NCBI GenBank assembly: GCA_949825045.1
Contig: OX463829.1
Location: 22,414,715-22,478,714 of the forward strand
Source: Argyresthia goedartella
Taxonomy: Eukaryota; Arthropoda; Insecta; Lepidoptera; Argyresthiidae
Reading direction: 5' to 3'
Length of the DNA stretch: 64,000 nt
In this document: positions 1 through 9,286 of the stretch, one piece after another
Layout: each line of letters opens with the position of its first letter
Numbering within the stretch: the stretch's first letter is position 1
The notes under the pieces: generated by a model
Database searches by the model: none
Seen by the model: the letters and a program-made list of their open reading frames with translations, nothing else
Told to the model about the DNA's origin: nothing
Program-made: the position numbers and the translations under genes

Positions 1-2489
1 ATGTGTGGGGGTAGGGGTATTTAGGGGTAACCCCTAGTTACTAGTTCGGAGATAATCGCTGCTTCGTGAAAGGGTGCGAAACCGATATTTTTATTTTTTC
101 GTTTATAATATACTAAATTTGGTAACATTTCTTCGATTTTTTTATTTTGTTTGATTTTAAGTTATGCTTATAGATTGTTTTATAAGTTTCTATGATTTTG
201 GTTAAAACTTTCAAAACGTTTTATCTCCGTACTACAGATACAGTGCGTTTCATATAACGTTTCCCTTTGAAGTTGGCTGTAGTGCACAACTGTCGAAAAA
301 ATGGGGAAAAGCAATATCCGGTTGCCAGACTAGATCACAATTCCCCACTTTTAAAATATAAAATAGCAGGTTTGTAGGTATCTACAACCTCGTCAATTTA
401 GTAAATTAAATACGTCTCGAATCGTCTAGATCACAATTCCCCACTTTCTAAAAATAAGATAGCGGGTATGTAGTTACGGCTGTCTTCGGCTATGTCAATA
501 TTGCTTTCATTATTTTAAATATCTACTTGTTTTTACTAAAGATAGTTGATGCCTTGATACTTTGGGCTAGATTTTATATTTCAGTCACTGCTAACTACTT
601 GCCAGTGGGCCTGGCGGATTCCGCCAAAAGTTTATAGGTAATTTCGCGTTGTGACGTTATTTTTATATCTATCGCTTTCTTTATTTTTATAAAACGCTGA
701 GGAAGGAACAAGCTAGCTAATGAATGAGATAAATTCTAGTTAGAATACAATAAGGACCCCAAAAATCAGGTCAGCAGCCACACTGACAGGGGAGTTATTC
801 AAAATGGCGGCCCACTGGTGAATAAGATAGTTTTTTCTCATTTTTTTAGAGTTAGAACAACTGGTTTCATTGTTACCAACTTAACGCCGAAGGGAAAAGT
901 TATATGGAATCATCTTATCAGGCACACATTACCGGAGGCTGCATACCACTTCACATCATAAGGTACCTTCACCTGTGGTACGTCACATTTTATCTTTCCT
1001 ATTGCAGTGGCCTTATTCAAATGGTTCTCCGAATTTTCATTATTGTTGAAGTTTCAAAAACCACTACTTATAGGTAATGCCGTTGATTTGCAATCAATTT
1101 TGATGACCTCTGTGGCGCTGCGGTTGTGGCTCTGACTACCATGCGAGAGGTCCCGGGTTCGAACCCCGGCTGGGGATAAAGAAAAAAAAACAGGTCTTGG
1201 AGGTTTATATGTGTGTGCCGTCGCTGTTTCTGGTTCCCACGATACCCTATTTGCTATGTAAATGTTTATGTTTAATAGATAGTGAAGTAAGGTACAGTTG
1301 TATGGTAAGGCCCACTTTTTTACAAATTGAAATAAAAGCTTTATTTAACCACCCTCAAGGAAAAAAAGGTCTACAATGAAAGATATGACCATTTCAAAAT
1401 CCAAATAAATGTACTTTTTTTGGCTATAACGACGGTAAGTTACTTTTTTGAACGTTTTTGAAAACTCTATTTTTGGCTTTACTAAAAATGGTGTCGATAA
1501 TAAGGCCCGTGCCGATTGTATGAAGTTTGTCGCAAAAGTATGCATTGAAGACCTCAAAGATTGAATAAATATGAACATTGTAATATTCAAGAGCATTACA
1601 ACAGGAAGCATAAACTAATATCATCAATAATTTGTTAGAAAATTACGCTTTTCCACTGTGTGAGAAAACAGTCTAGCTTTTGTATTTTTAGGTGTTTTGT
1701 AAATAAGTATTGGTATTTTATTTAAAAATATTGTTATTCATTCTAGAATTGAGTAATTATTGTCAAGGTTTTTGGATTTTAATTTTCATACATTGGGCCT
1801 TATAACACAGATATCGTTAAGAAGGCCCATATGGTCGGTTACAAGACCCTTTAAAATTCAGTACAACTCACTTGATTGAAAGCATCCGAATTTCCGATCA
1901 GTAATTATAAGTGTATTTATCATCATCATCAAGCACTTCTGTAACACTCAGTAAAACATTGTTTGTTAAATTTAACACTACAGAAACTAACGGGCTTTAT
2001 TAGACCGCAGCAGGGTTGGAAGGCCCAGCCGAGTCTTGTATGGCCCGAGCAACAACTTTGTTGAGCTTTCTTAAACGACATGGGCCTTCCAACACAAATT
2101 GATCATTTCCTAAATAAATAGACATACAATCGCACATGCCTATGTAAATATCAAAAGAATAATGATCAAATAAACACTCTAAAAAAATCTACTTAGAAAT
2201 CGCTATATAAACAAGTATAAACTTACGTTTTGTGGGCGCACAATTTAGCGTAATCAGTGGCCGCGACTGACATCGCCTAACAACCGGCGTCACTGTCAAG
2301 GTAGCGGCCCCAGGCGGCCCGCTGTTGCGTTTCTGTGTTGCTATTGGTCTATTCCATACGTACTTTGAAGTTCGCACAAATCAACTGTATTAAAGTCGGT
2401 TTTCTGTGCCTGGGCCTTGCCAACTGGTGGGCCTTATTATACGACTGGACCTTAATCTCTGGATAATTCTAGAAGAATGTATATTTCAG
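1..2489. other. Intron or 5' sequence of the acyl-CoA synthetase gene
   Basis: No exon of the downstream gene is visible here; in particular I see no codons for the AMP-binding P-loop that must precede the first visible exon. The stretch is AT-rich and holds a tRNA-headed SINE copy (about 1101-1250). Its first 60 bases resemble 2904-2934 (shared 'cctagttacta'), so the window opens inside a dispersed repeat. The remainder shows nothing I can name. Confidence 0.6.
1101..1250 (+). repeat. tRNA-derived SINE, family A, copy 1 (3' truncated)
   Basis: A tRNA-like head carries an A-box-like stretch (around 1125-1140) and a B box GGTTCGAACCC at 1156-1166. 'ccggctggggataaag' and an A-run follow, then a body with 'gtcgctgtttctggttccc'. 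The same arrangement recurs at 21541-21745 (+) and, reversed, at 15155-15313, 16871-17062 and 26247-26420, which defines a dispersed family. This copy ends before the family's 'gggtatcctagtgtggggcc' block. Confidence 0.7.
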
Positions 2490-2598
2490 GCCATTGCGAC
2501 GTCGTGCTGACAGTACCGCCATTCTTCCACATTTACGGTTTCAATGGCATCCTGAATTACAACATGTCTCTTGGATACCATCTTGTAACGATGCCTAG
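2490..2598 (+). CDS. Acyl-CoA synthetase exon a
   Basis: The exon follows 'atatttcag' and ends AG|gtaagc. It encodes [18 protein letters not shown] and onward to VTMPR. The split Arg codon AG|A completes in the next exon. This is the core region just after the P-loop in the family. Confidence 0.88.
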
Positions 2599-5500
2599 GT
2601 AAGCGGAGAGTTTCAAGCTGCTGGCTTTATCCCATTTCCACTAGTATCATCGTCAAGCGCACACACACACACATGGACGCTGGGCATAAGCCTCATCTAT
2701 ATATATATCACCAATCCTCGCAATCTCATCCGCGAGATCCGTCGACTTGATGATATTGTCGGACTATCAGTCAGGTGGACTGCCCACTGGCCGTGTTCCC
2801 CACGGCCACCGATCTGTGACTACTTTGGTCCACTTTCCCTACTACTGCAGACACTATAATATTATACTAAGACAGTTAGACGACTTAGAACAAAATATAT
2901 CACCGGGGTAATCCTAGTTACTACTTAGTTCGAGCTCTAGGCGCTGGCGCTACTCCTAGCGCCAGCGCCTAGAGATTAAATTTCAAAAGAACAACAACCG
3001 AGCTTTCTTTGACATTTTTATTCACATTTAATAGTTTATAAAGATTTACTAAAACCAACCTATTTGCAGTTCTCTAACATTTTTATTTTTAAATTATAAT
3101 ACTAACGCGCCTAAGCGCTCTAAGGCTCTGGGCCTTTTAATTACAAGAGTTACTTCCAGTGCCATCTCTGGATTACGATGAGTTACTAATTCTTATCTTT
3201 ATGGAATGAGATAATACTACCATAGAGTAATAATATAAAGAAGAGTGTCCATCGCCATACAAAGTACCGTACATCGAAAAATAGTTCATTGGTAACAATC
3301 TAGATGTCACTCACAGTATTTCTCATCACTAAATTGTAATTTCAGTCTTCACCACAATCTCAATGCTTTAATTGCCGAATGAAAGAACGTATTTGTAATA
3401 TTCGCCGTTCTTATCATCAAGGTGGATGGCCGAGCGGTTCATCTTCAAACTTTCAAGCGGTTGATCGTGGTTTGATCCCCAGTGCGGACAAATTACCTTT
3501 TCTACGTTGTTTATAAGGTTTTATTTATTGAGCCAAAGTTTTCTTTTAGTAGTTACTGCAAATAGAATTGCGAAAAACTTTTGTAAATAACTTTCTAACA
3601 CGTGTACGGTGCTTCACGCGTATTTTTAGGGTTACCTTAAAAAGGAAAAATTATACAAATACATAACGCAAACAATCCCATTACACTGGCAGCGTTACCG
3701 CGCTGCGCAGCGAGCGAGATCCTCTGGACCAGGAAAGCCCTAGAGCCATAGTTTAATCAGAATTAGAGCAGTTGTCAAAACCTCGGTCCCTCAAACGACG
3801 CCTCCGTCCTTGTCCTTGTCATTACTTAAATATTACAGGTAAACTATAGAGAAATATATGGTCTAAATAGAGGGGGCATAATTTCATACGATACCACATA
3901 CAAACTTATAAATTACCTGATTACATACATACACGGAGCATGAAAAACCAATAACTTTGAAATTAACATTTTGCTGTATTACATTAAAATAAAGACAAAA
4001 ATACCTATTCACTCCATACCATGTTCGTTGGTAAGAAACTCCTCGTTTGTGAGCACGAATCGCACTTGATCGTGTATTTCATTTGATGTATTTTTACTTG
4101 TTTGCCTTTGCGCCTGTAATAAAATTGATACAAATTTTATTGGAGAAGTCGAAAAGATTTAAAAAGCCGGTCAAGGGCGGGTTGGATTCGCAAACGAAGG
4201 GTTCCGTACCATTTTACAAGAAAACTTAAACACAAAAAAACAAGAAAAATACTGATATCGAACCAATTGCGTCATCATATTGTTTCGATAAGTCACGAAA
4301 TTTACGATCATGTTTTGAATTATATTGAGATCTAATCTGAGTCTGGTGGCGCTAGTGTAGTCTTATAAATCTCTGACGACACCTAGGGCATTATAATGTA
4401 CAAAAAACAGGCAGCCGTCTCTGTCTAAGCAAGCAGCAGACAGGGCTAACGCCATCTGTGTCTGGGCGGCAATGTAAGCTTTCTTCCGGAGCACGAGTTT
4501 TTGTTCGGGATGGCTAGTCTCCTTTTATTATTAGTCTATGATACTACTACTTACTATTCATGTAAAGCTAAGTTTACACGAGGCTAGTGCTGGCTGCCAC
4601 GCTGGCTTGGTGTTGGCCTCGTATAAATAGTTCTTCAAGCTAAGCCAGCGCTGGCTGCCAGTGCTGGCGGCCCGCCTATATTTCAAGCCCGCGTGTTCCG
4701 CGCACTGGCAACGTGTAAACAACACGGGCCTGTCCAGCGGTGGCTTGTCTGTTGGACAGCGCCACTGGATTCGTGTATCTGCGTCTTAAAGAGTAACTTA
4801 TTGCACATGTACAGGGTATCCTAGTGTGGGGCCAGAAGCAATGTATGTGCCTGTTTATTAATGCCACAATCTTCTCCTCAGATTCACTCCAGAAGACTAC
4901 ATAAAGTGCTTGTTAGAATACCAGCCAACCACTCTATTCGTGGTCCCCTCTCTGCTCGCGTTTCTTGCCACCCACCCCTCAGTGAAGAAGGAACATCTTC
5001 AGACTGTAGAGACTATCATGGTGGGAGCTGCGCCGACCACTGATAGCATGTTGGAGAAGTTTCTGTTGAAAGTTGAGAAGACTAAGGATGAAATTACTCT
5101 GTTACAAGGTTTGTTACTTTGCTTTGATTATAGTTTAGAATCATTCCAACTATTGCATGAACGTCATTAAAAAAATAAGCTATGCCCACGAGAACATCAT
5201 GTTCTAAGATGATCTCGTCTACGCTTGTCAGAGTCGGTCGACCAAGGAGTTCTCTGGTTCCTTTCGGTACTTGGGAATAAAGACAAAGATAACTGTCTCA
5301 GTAATTCCTCCTAGATGGCGTTAAGTGCATGTGACAATTAAATAAGCAAAGAGTTTCGTACATCTGAGGTTACAAATGAATGTAAGTGTAATGCAAGTTT
5401 AAGCAAATAGTTTCGTCAATCAGGGAAATTAATAGTTATGTTAATATACATAGAGTTGTCCATATCCATACGCGAATACATCTTCGTAGAGGGATTCAGG

Positions 5501-8500
5501 TACTACTATTTCTCAAATCCACGAAAACAAGAAACTGGTTGTCAATGTTTTTGGCATGTGACAAACACACAGTGCTTTCTACAATATTTTTTGCATAATA
5601 TTGCCCATTGTAAAAATTCAAAAATCTTAAACATACTTTATCCAAAAAAAACGTCAATTGTTCTTAAACAAGTCACATAAACCTATTTTTTATAGTATGA
5701 CCGAATGCCTATGTTTCCAGGCTACGGCATGACTGAGAGCTCGCCCGTCACTCTCATGACGCCCTACAAGTACCCGTTCAGTAAAGTGGGCTCGGTGGGT
5801 CAGCTGCTGCCCAGCACGCAAGCCCGCGTCCTCTCGCTCACGACCGGCGAGCAGCTGGGGCCGCACAAGAGCGGGGAGCTGTTGCTGAGAGGGCCCCAGG
5901 TTTGTGACCCCCGATATTGCAGTAACAAACACGCCTCGATGACCTTTGTGGCGTTGTACTCGAGGTTCTGAGGAAGGAAGGATAGCGGGGAGGAAGAAAA
6001 ACATCCCCAGGTTATTGACATCTTTGTGACGTCGCTGTTTTTGGTTTCAGGGTATCCTAGTGTCATGTTACAGAGATATGTGGAGCTAAAGATCGCTGTA
6101 CGCGATTTAGTAGATAAATAAGTCATTTTATCTACACACGTATCATAAACCCTCTTTACTACATCCAAAAACCGCACTCTGGTAAAAATTAATTTCTTAT
6201 CTGAATATATACAGACATTATGCATAACGTAAGTATCAATATTTCGACATATTATGACTTTCAAATTTCGAACGCCGACGCCCGCCTGCGAGCCGCCCCT
6301 AGTTTGTCTGTGAAGTTGGTACTACTGAAAAAACAAGTGCAGAGCAATGATCAATGCCACAATGCCGGTCGAAAATGCGGTTCCTGAACACATCAAAGAG
6401 AGCTTACGATATGTGTGTAGATAAACTTCGGCTCGTTTCATAAACCCACTCTCGAGTTTTAATGCCTTCCATTATGTATCCGTCACATAAACTATTAATA
6501 GTAGTAGTTTTCTCTCCAATTCTCTTCTAATAAACAGTAATAATAGTAATCAACCTAGGAACGATTATTTGGATAAAATCTGGCGCCTTTAGATACGTAA
6601 TGAGTCAATTTTAATGATTGTCGTTGTACTCATGTCAATCTTTACCTAGAAATATCTCGGTAACGTGACACTTTGGGGTACCATGTTGCCTGTTTTTGTT
6701 TTGTTCGTCTATGTGTCCTCTACCCATACAAACCACTTTCATCGGCCGCAATTTCGAAAAAATAAACAAAATGGCGGGGCGGGTTGATATGCCAGATCGG
6801 TTCTATGATAGAACTTCTATCCCCTTTTGCGCCCCCTTGCAGGCTTAAACTTAAGCAGTTAACTTTCCTTCTACTGCACGTAACCGGTCAACACCTGCAG
6901 CCTTATTGCGTAAGTCGTCTGAGCTATGAACTTCATATAGACTTTTACGTTTGAGACCTGGCACCAGCTTCGTCTGTCAAATTGGTATCACGCAAGTAGC
7001 ATTATAATGGAGGCCAAACCCAAGCTCATTGAATGAAGCCTAAAAGCCTTCGGTGAAACCCCGCAATCGATGAAATTGTATGAGCATGAGATGAACCATA
7101 GACACACGCTATGAACTTCAGAGAGTTACGCCATAAGGCTGCTGGTCCTGGTTATGAGGCATTGTGATTTTGAACCTCATGCCATGGTAATCAAATTCAA
7201 AACCCATAATAAACGTCTACAGGTACCGAGGAGTTAACTTAGGCCACAGATTACCTCTTTGGCTTAGGCACATCGCCTGCGGGTCGGTAGCAGGCAGCGG
7301 GGGAGTTGTCAATTTCGTGACGACATATTGTCGTCCAATCTATGCTCAAATGGCCGCCATACTGACATAACAGCGCGGGCCCTTTTGAACCGCCCCGCGC
7401 CCGGTTGGTGTGACATGCTTCATGGTATTTGTATTTGACAATCGCCCCGCTACCGACCGCCGCCGGCGATGTGCCGAAGCCTTCATTCAGGCTCTATTCT
7501 CTGCCTTAGGTGATGAAAGGCTACTGGAACAACGAGAAGGCGACGAAGGAGACAGTAGACATCAACGGATGGCTCCACACGGGCGATGTGGCGTACTACG
7601 ACGATGACCACTATTTCTACATCGTCGACCGAACTAAGGAGCTCATCAAGGTCAAGGGCAATCAGGTAATTGGTCCTATGCGCTGGCATTGTAAGCAGTT
7701 AAAGTTTATCGGGCACTTTATCCAGGGGTTAACGATACTTTAGTAAGATCCCTCTTTCGTCAGAGAATGCGGCTGTTACTTTTCTGGTAGATGTGTATAG
7801 TGAATAAAATAGTAGGACAGTTTACAATGTTGGTACTCGCTCGTACTTACATGCCGCCGCGATACCTAGATACATCGTAGACAAAGCAAGAACGAGGCGC
7901 TATGTCAAATACACCAAGATCGGCCAATTTTTGGTGGATTGGTACAATGCCAGGAGATCAGAATTAACCAAAAAATATAGGTACAATAGTTGTAGTGAAT
8001 TATCGTACCTACTATTTTAATACAAAATATTAACATCGTTGGTTGTATAGATAGGTAAAGAAAAATGTATTTTAAGGAATCTACAAACATTTACGAGAGG
8101 AAATGATTTCTGTTCAAAATGATAATTCCGATTTCGCCGGAAAAATAATAGCCTCATTCTTTATTTGACGAAATAGGAATCTGATCAGTGTCCTAAATCA
8201 CATCAACCAACTCTTTTCAGGTATCCCCGACAGAGATAGAGAGCGTCATTATGGAGATGCCAGAAGTAGCTGATGTTGCCGTCGTCGGCATCCCAGATCC
8301 TCTAGCCGGGGAATTACCTAAGGGCTTCGTGGTACTGAAACCCAAGCACAAACTAACTGAGAAGGAAGTCTACGAGCTGGTCGCAAAGAGACTCACTAGG
8401 TATAAGCATCTTGAAGGTGGAGTGGTGTTCCTGGATAGTATCCCGAGGAATGCAGCTGGCAAGATAATGAGGAACGAACTAAAGGTGCTGGGAATCCAGA

Positions 8501-8514
8501 AGTCAAGGAAATAG
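2490..8514 (+). CDS. Acyl-CoA synthetase / 4-coumarate-CoA ligase-like protein (3' part of gene, five exons)
   Basis: This is an adenylate-forming enzyme of the ANL superfamily, which activates a carboxylic acid as acyl-AMP and then transfers it to CoA. The join is 2490-2598, 4882-5108, 5721-5899, 7510-7665 and 8221-8514, all with GT-AG introns and consistent phase. Visible motifs in order: [11 protein letters not shown]; the A5 motif GYGMTESSP made across the 5108/5721 junction; [20 protein letters not shown] followed by [11 protein letters not shown] (A7/A8 hinge); and [13 protein letters not shown] carrying the catalytic A10 lysine. The N-terminal half, with the Thr/Ser/Gly-rich P-loop, lies left of the window. 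Many insect relatives end in a peroxisomal SKL-type tripeptide; this one ends SRK, so peroxisomal targeting is doubtful. HIYG replaces the luciferase-type active-site segment, so I favour a fatty-acyl or aryl CoA ligase over a luciferase. The substrate is unknown. Confidence 0.9.
2935..2974. repeat. Perfect 18-bp GC-rich hairpin
   Basis: Bases 2935-2952 and 2957-2974 are exact reverse complements around the 4-nt loop CTCC. The stem begins CTCTAGGCGC. It lies in an intron within otherwise AT-rich DNA. Confidence 0.9.
3421..3490 (+). repeat. tRNA-like sequence, probable SINE head
   Basis: An A-box-like TGGCCGAGCGG and a B-box-like GGTTTGATCCC (3469-3479) are spaced as in a class II tRNA. The putative acceptor ends do not pair well, so it is more likely a SINE promoter or tRNA pseudogene than a working tRNA gene. 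Confidence 0.45.
4811..4854 (+). repeat. SINE family A, 3' fragment next to a splice acceptor
   Basis: The sequence 'gggtatcctagtgtggggcc' plus 'aatgtatgtgcctgt' matches the 3' body of SINE family A. It ends 27 bp before the acceptor AG of the exon starting at 4882, so the SINE end borders, and may supply part of, the branch-point region. Confidence 0.7.
4882..5108 (+). CDS. Acyl-CoA synthetase exon b
   Basis: The exon follows 'cttctcctcag' and ends CAAG|gtttgt. It encodes [14 protein letters not shown], then [17 protein letters not shown], then the [14 protein letters not shown] segment typical of the region before the A5 motif. Phase 1 in and phase 1 out match its neighbours. Confidence 0.9.
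5109..5720. other. Acyl-CoA synthetase intron
   Basis: This AT-rich 612-nt intron ends 'atgtttccag'. I see no repeat or gene that I can name in it. Confidence 0.7.
5721..5899 (+). CDS. Acyl-CoA synthetase exon c (A5 motif)
   Basis: Opens with [19 protein letters not shown] (the A5 'YGMTE' core motif) and continues to GELLLRGPQ|gtttgt. It is much more GC-rich than its introns. Long minus-strand open frames over it are shadows. Confidence 0.93.
5934..6066 (+). repeat. SINE family A, diverged copy
   Basis: The pieces 'gatgacctttgtggcg', 'gacgtcgctgttttt' and 'gggtatcctagtgt' appear in family order, with the tRNA-like B box lost. Confidence 0.5.
6120..6520 (+). repeat. Core copy of the 63 kb inverted-repeat element
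   Basis: The blocks 'tttatctacacacg', 'ttcgaacgccgacgcccgcc', 'gccacaatgccggtc' and 'actctcgagttttaatgcc' occur in the same order within 63180-63660. This copy lacks the long terminal arms seen at 63036-63897. Confidence 0.7.
7275..7463. repeat. Short inverted-repeat (MITE-like) element
   Basis: Left arm (7279-7315) with 'gggtcggtagcaggcagcg' and 'ttgtcaa' pairs imperfectly with right arm (7430-7463) 'ttgacaatcgccccgctacc'. The GC-rich centre includes 'gcgcgggcccttttgaaccg'. No target-site duplication could be fixed. Confidence 0.5.
7510..7665 (+). CDS. Acyl-CoA synthetase exon d (A7/A8 hinge)
   Basis: It encodes [20 protein letters not shown], then [20 protein letters not shown], then [12 protein letters not shown]|gtaatt. 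The TGD aspartate and the DRTKELIK hinge are hallmarks of the family. The length is 156 nt, phase 0 on both sides. Confidence 0.95.
7666..8220. other. Acyl-CoA synthetase last intron
   Basis: A 555-nt AT-rich intron ending 'caactcttttcag'. Nothing else recognisable. Confidence 0.75.
8221..8514 (+). CDS. Acyl-CoA synthetase terminal exon (A10 lysine)
   Basis: Encodes [20 protein letters not shown] through [19 protein letters not shown] and ends ...QKSRK, stop TAG at 8512-8514. The Lys of AAGKIMR is the catalytic A10 lysine of the small C-terminal domain. There is no SKL-type C-terminal tripeptide. Confidence 0.95.
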   Translation, partial: VSPTEIESVIMEMPEVADVAVVGIPDPLAGELPKGFVVLKPKHKLTEKEVYELVAKRLTRYKHLEGGVVFLDSIPRNAAGKIMRNELKVLGIQKSRK

Positions 8515-8833
8515 ACTCGTGGAGTAATGGTAGACTGGAATGAATGTGGACTTGGAAAACCCGTCGGCCCAAATTCTATACATACTTCCCGGGGAGATTA
8601 ATTACGATGTTCTCTTTGTCATAAAATTTATGGCTCAAGGATGATGATCTCATTTTGGGAGTGTGATTTATGGGACTGAAGGATTTTTCCTTGAAAATTC
8701 GATACATTTAATTTGGTTCCACAGATATTTGGTTGAGTTTGATGTTTGTAGAATGTTTTGTAAGATTTTGTAAATAGCCTTGTTATTTTATTCTAGTATT
8801 GTTAATATACTCTTTAGAGATTGTTGATGCTCA

Positions 8834-8839
8834 AATAAA
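8834..8839 (+). terminator. Polyadenylation signal, acyl-CoA synthetase
   Basis: AATAAA about 320 nt after the stop codon. It is the best candidate on this strand before the facing gene. Confidence 0.55.
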
Positions 8840-9173
8840 AGTGAGATGTAATTTAAGGAAACTCCTAACTTGACTCACCAACTAAAACTATTTCTGAGGT
8901 GGATTTTTTAAATAAAATGAGAATGATTACAGAATTCATTGTTTAATTTTCACTTACATACACATAAATTTAAGCTAAAATTATGTTACTAGTGGAGACT
9001 ATAGTTAGAGTACATTTCTATTTTAGTAGTAGTAGTTTATCTTTCACTTATGCACTGCTGAACTTATGTTTGCCCAATTTGATATATGCAGTCAGTCTCA
9101 AAATTTAAGTTGTTATAATTTAAAAGAAGTGCACTAAGGTGATGATAGATGATCTAGATTTCACAAGAAATTC

Positions 9174-9179
9174 TTTATT
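9174..9179 (-). terminator. Polyadenylation signal, PPP4R2
   Basis: TTTATT on the plus strand reads AATAAA on the minus strand, about 108 nt after the PPP4R2 stop. Confidence 0.55.
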
Positions 9180-9286
9180 AATTTTCAAACATTTTCTGAA
9201 ACAGGAGAAGAACAAAGGATTCCGAAGGCAAATTAAATTAAGAGAAGTTCAACTTAATCATATTTCATGTTATCTAGAAGTCAAAA

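Larger units (their letters stand above)
2599..4881. other. Acyl-CoA synthetase intron with dispersed repeats
   Basis: This intron contains a (CA)n tract followed by a dispersed lepidopteran-type repeat (about 2660-2860), a perfect 18-bp-stem hairpin at 2935-2974, a tRNA-like SINE head at 3421-3490, repeat fragments at 3913-4090 and 4165-4225 with relatives near 49640-49800 and 59440-59490, and a SINE family A 3' fragment at 4811-4854. No coding exon is seen. Confidence 0.7.
5900..7509. other. Acyl-CoA synthetase intron packed with repeats
   Basis: The intron holds a diverged SINE family A copy (about 5934-6066), a core copy of the long-arm inverted-repeat element (about 6120-6520; relative at 63180-63660), a dispersed 'gccatggtaat' repeat near 7181, and a short inverted-repeat element at about 7275-7463. 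No further exon is seen. Confidence 0.65.
8515..9286. other. Convergent 3' UTRs of the acyl-CoA synthetase and PPP4R2 genes
   Basis: A plus-strand AATAAA at 8834-8839 and a minus-strand AATAAA (TTTATT at 9174-9179) fit the 3' ends of the two facing genes, leaving roughly 300 bp between the likely cleavage sites. No other gene is visible. Confidence 0.6.

Noticed and set aside
3421..3490. Possible class II tRNA gene
   Set aside because: The putative acceptor strands 'ggtggat' and 'gtgcgga' do not pair; more likely a SINE head or pseudogene.
5690..6264. Minus-strand open frames of 104 and 154 residues
   Set aside because: They lie opposite a GC-rich acyl-CoA synthetase exon and intron repeats, and show no family motif.
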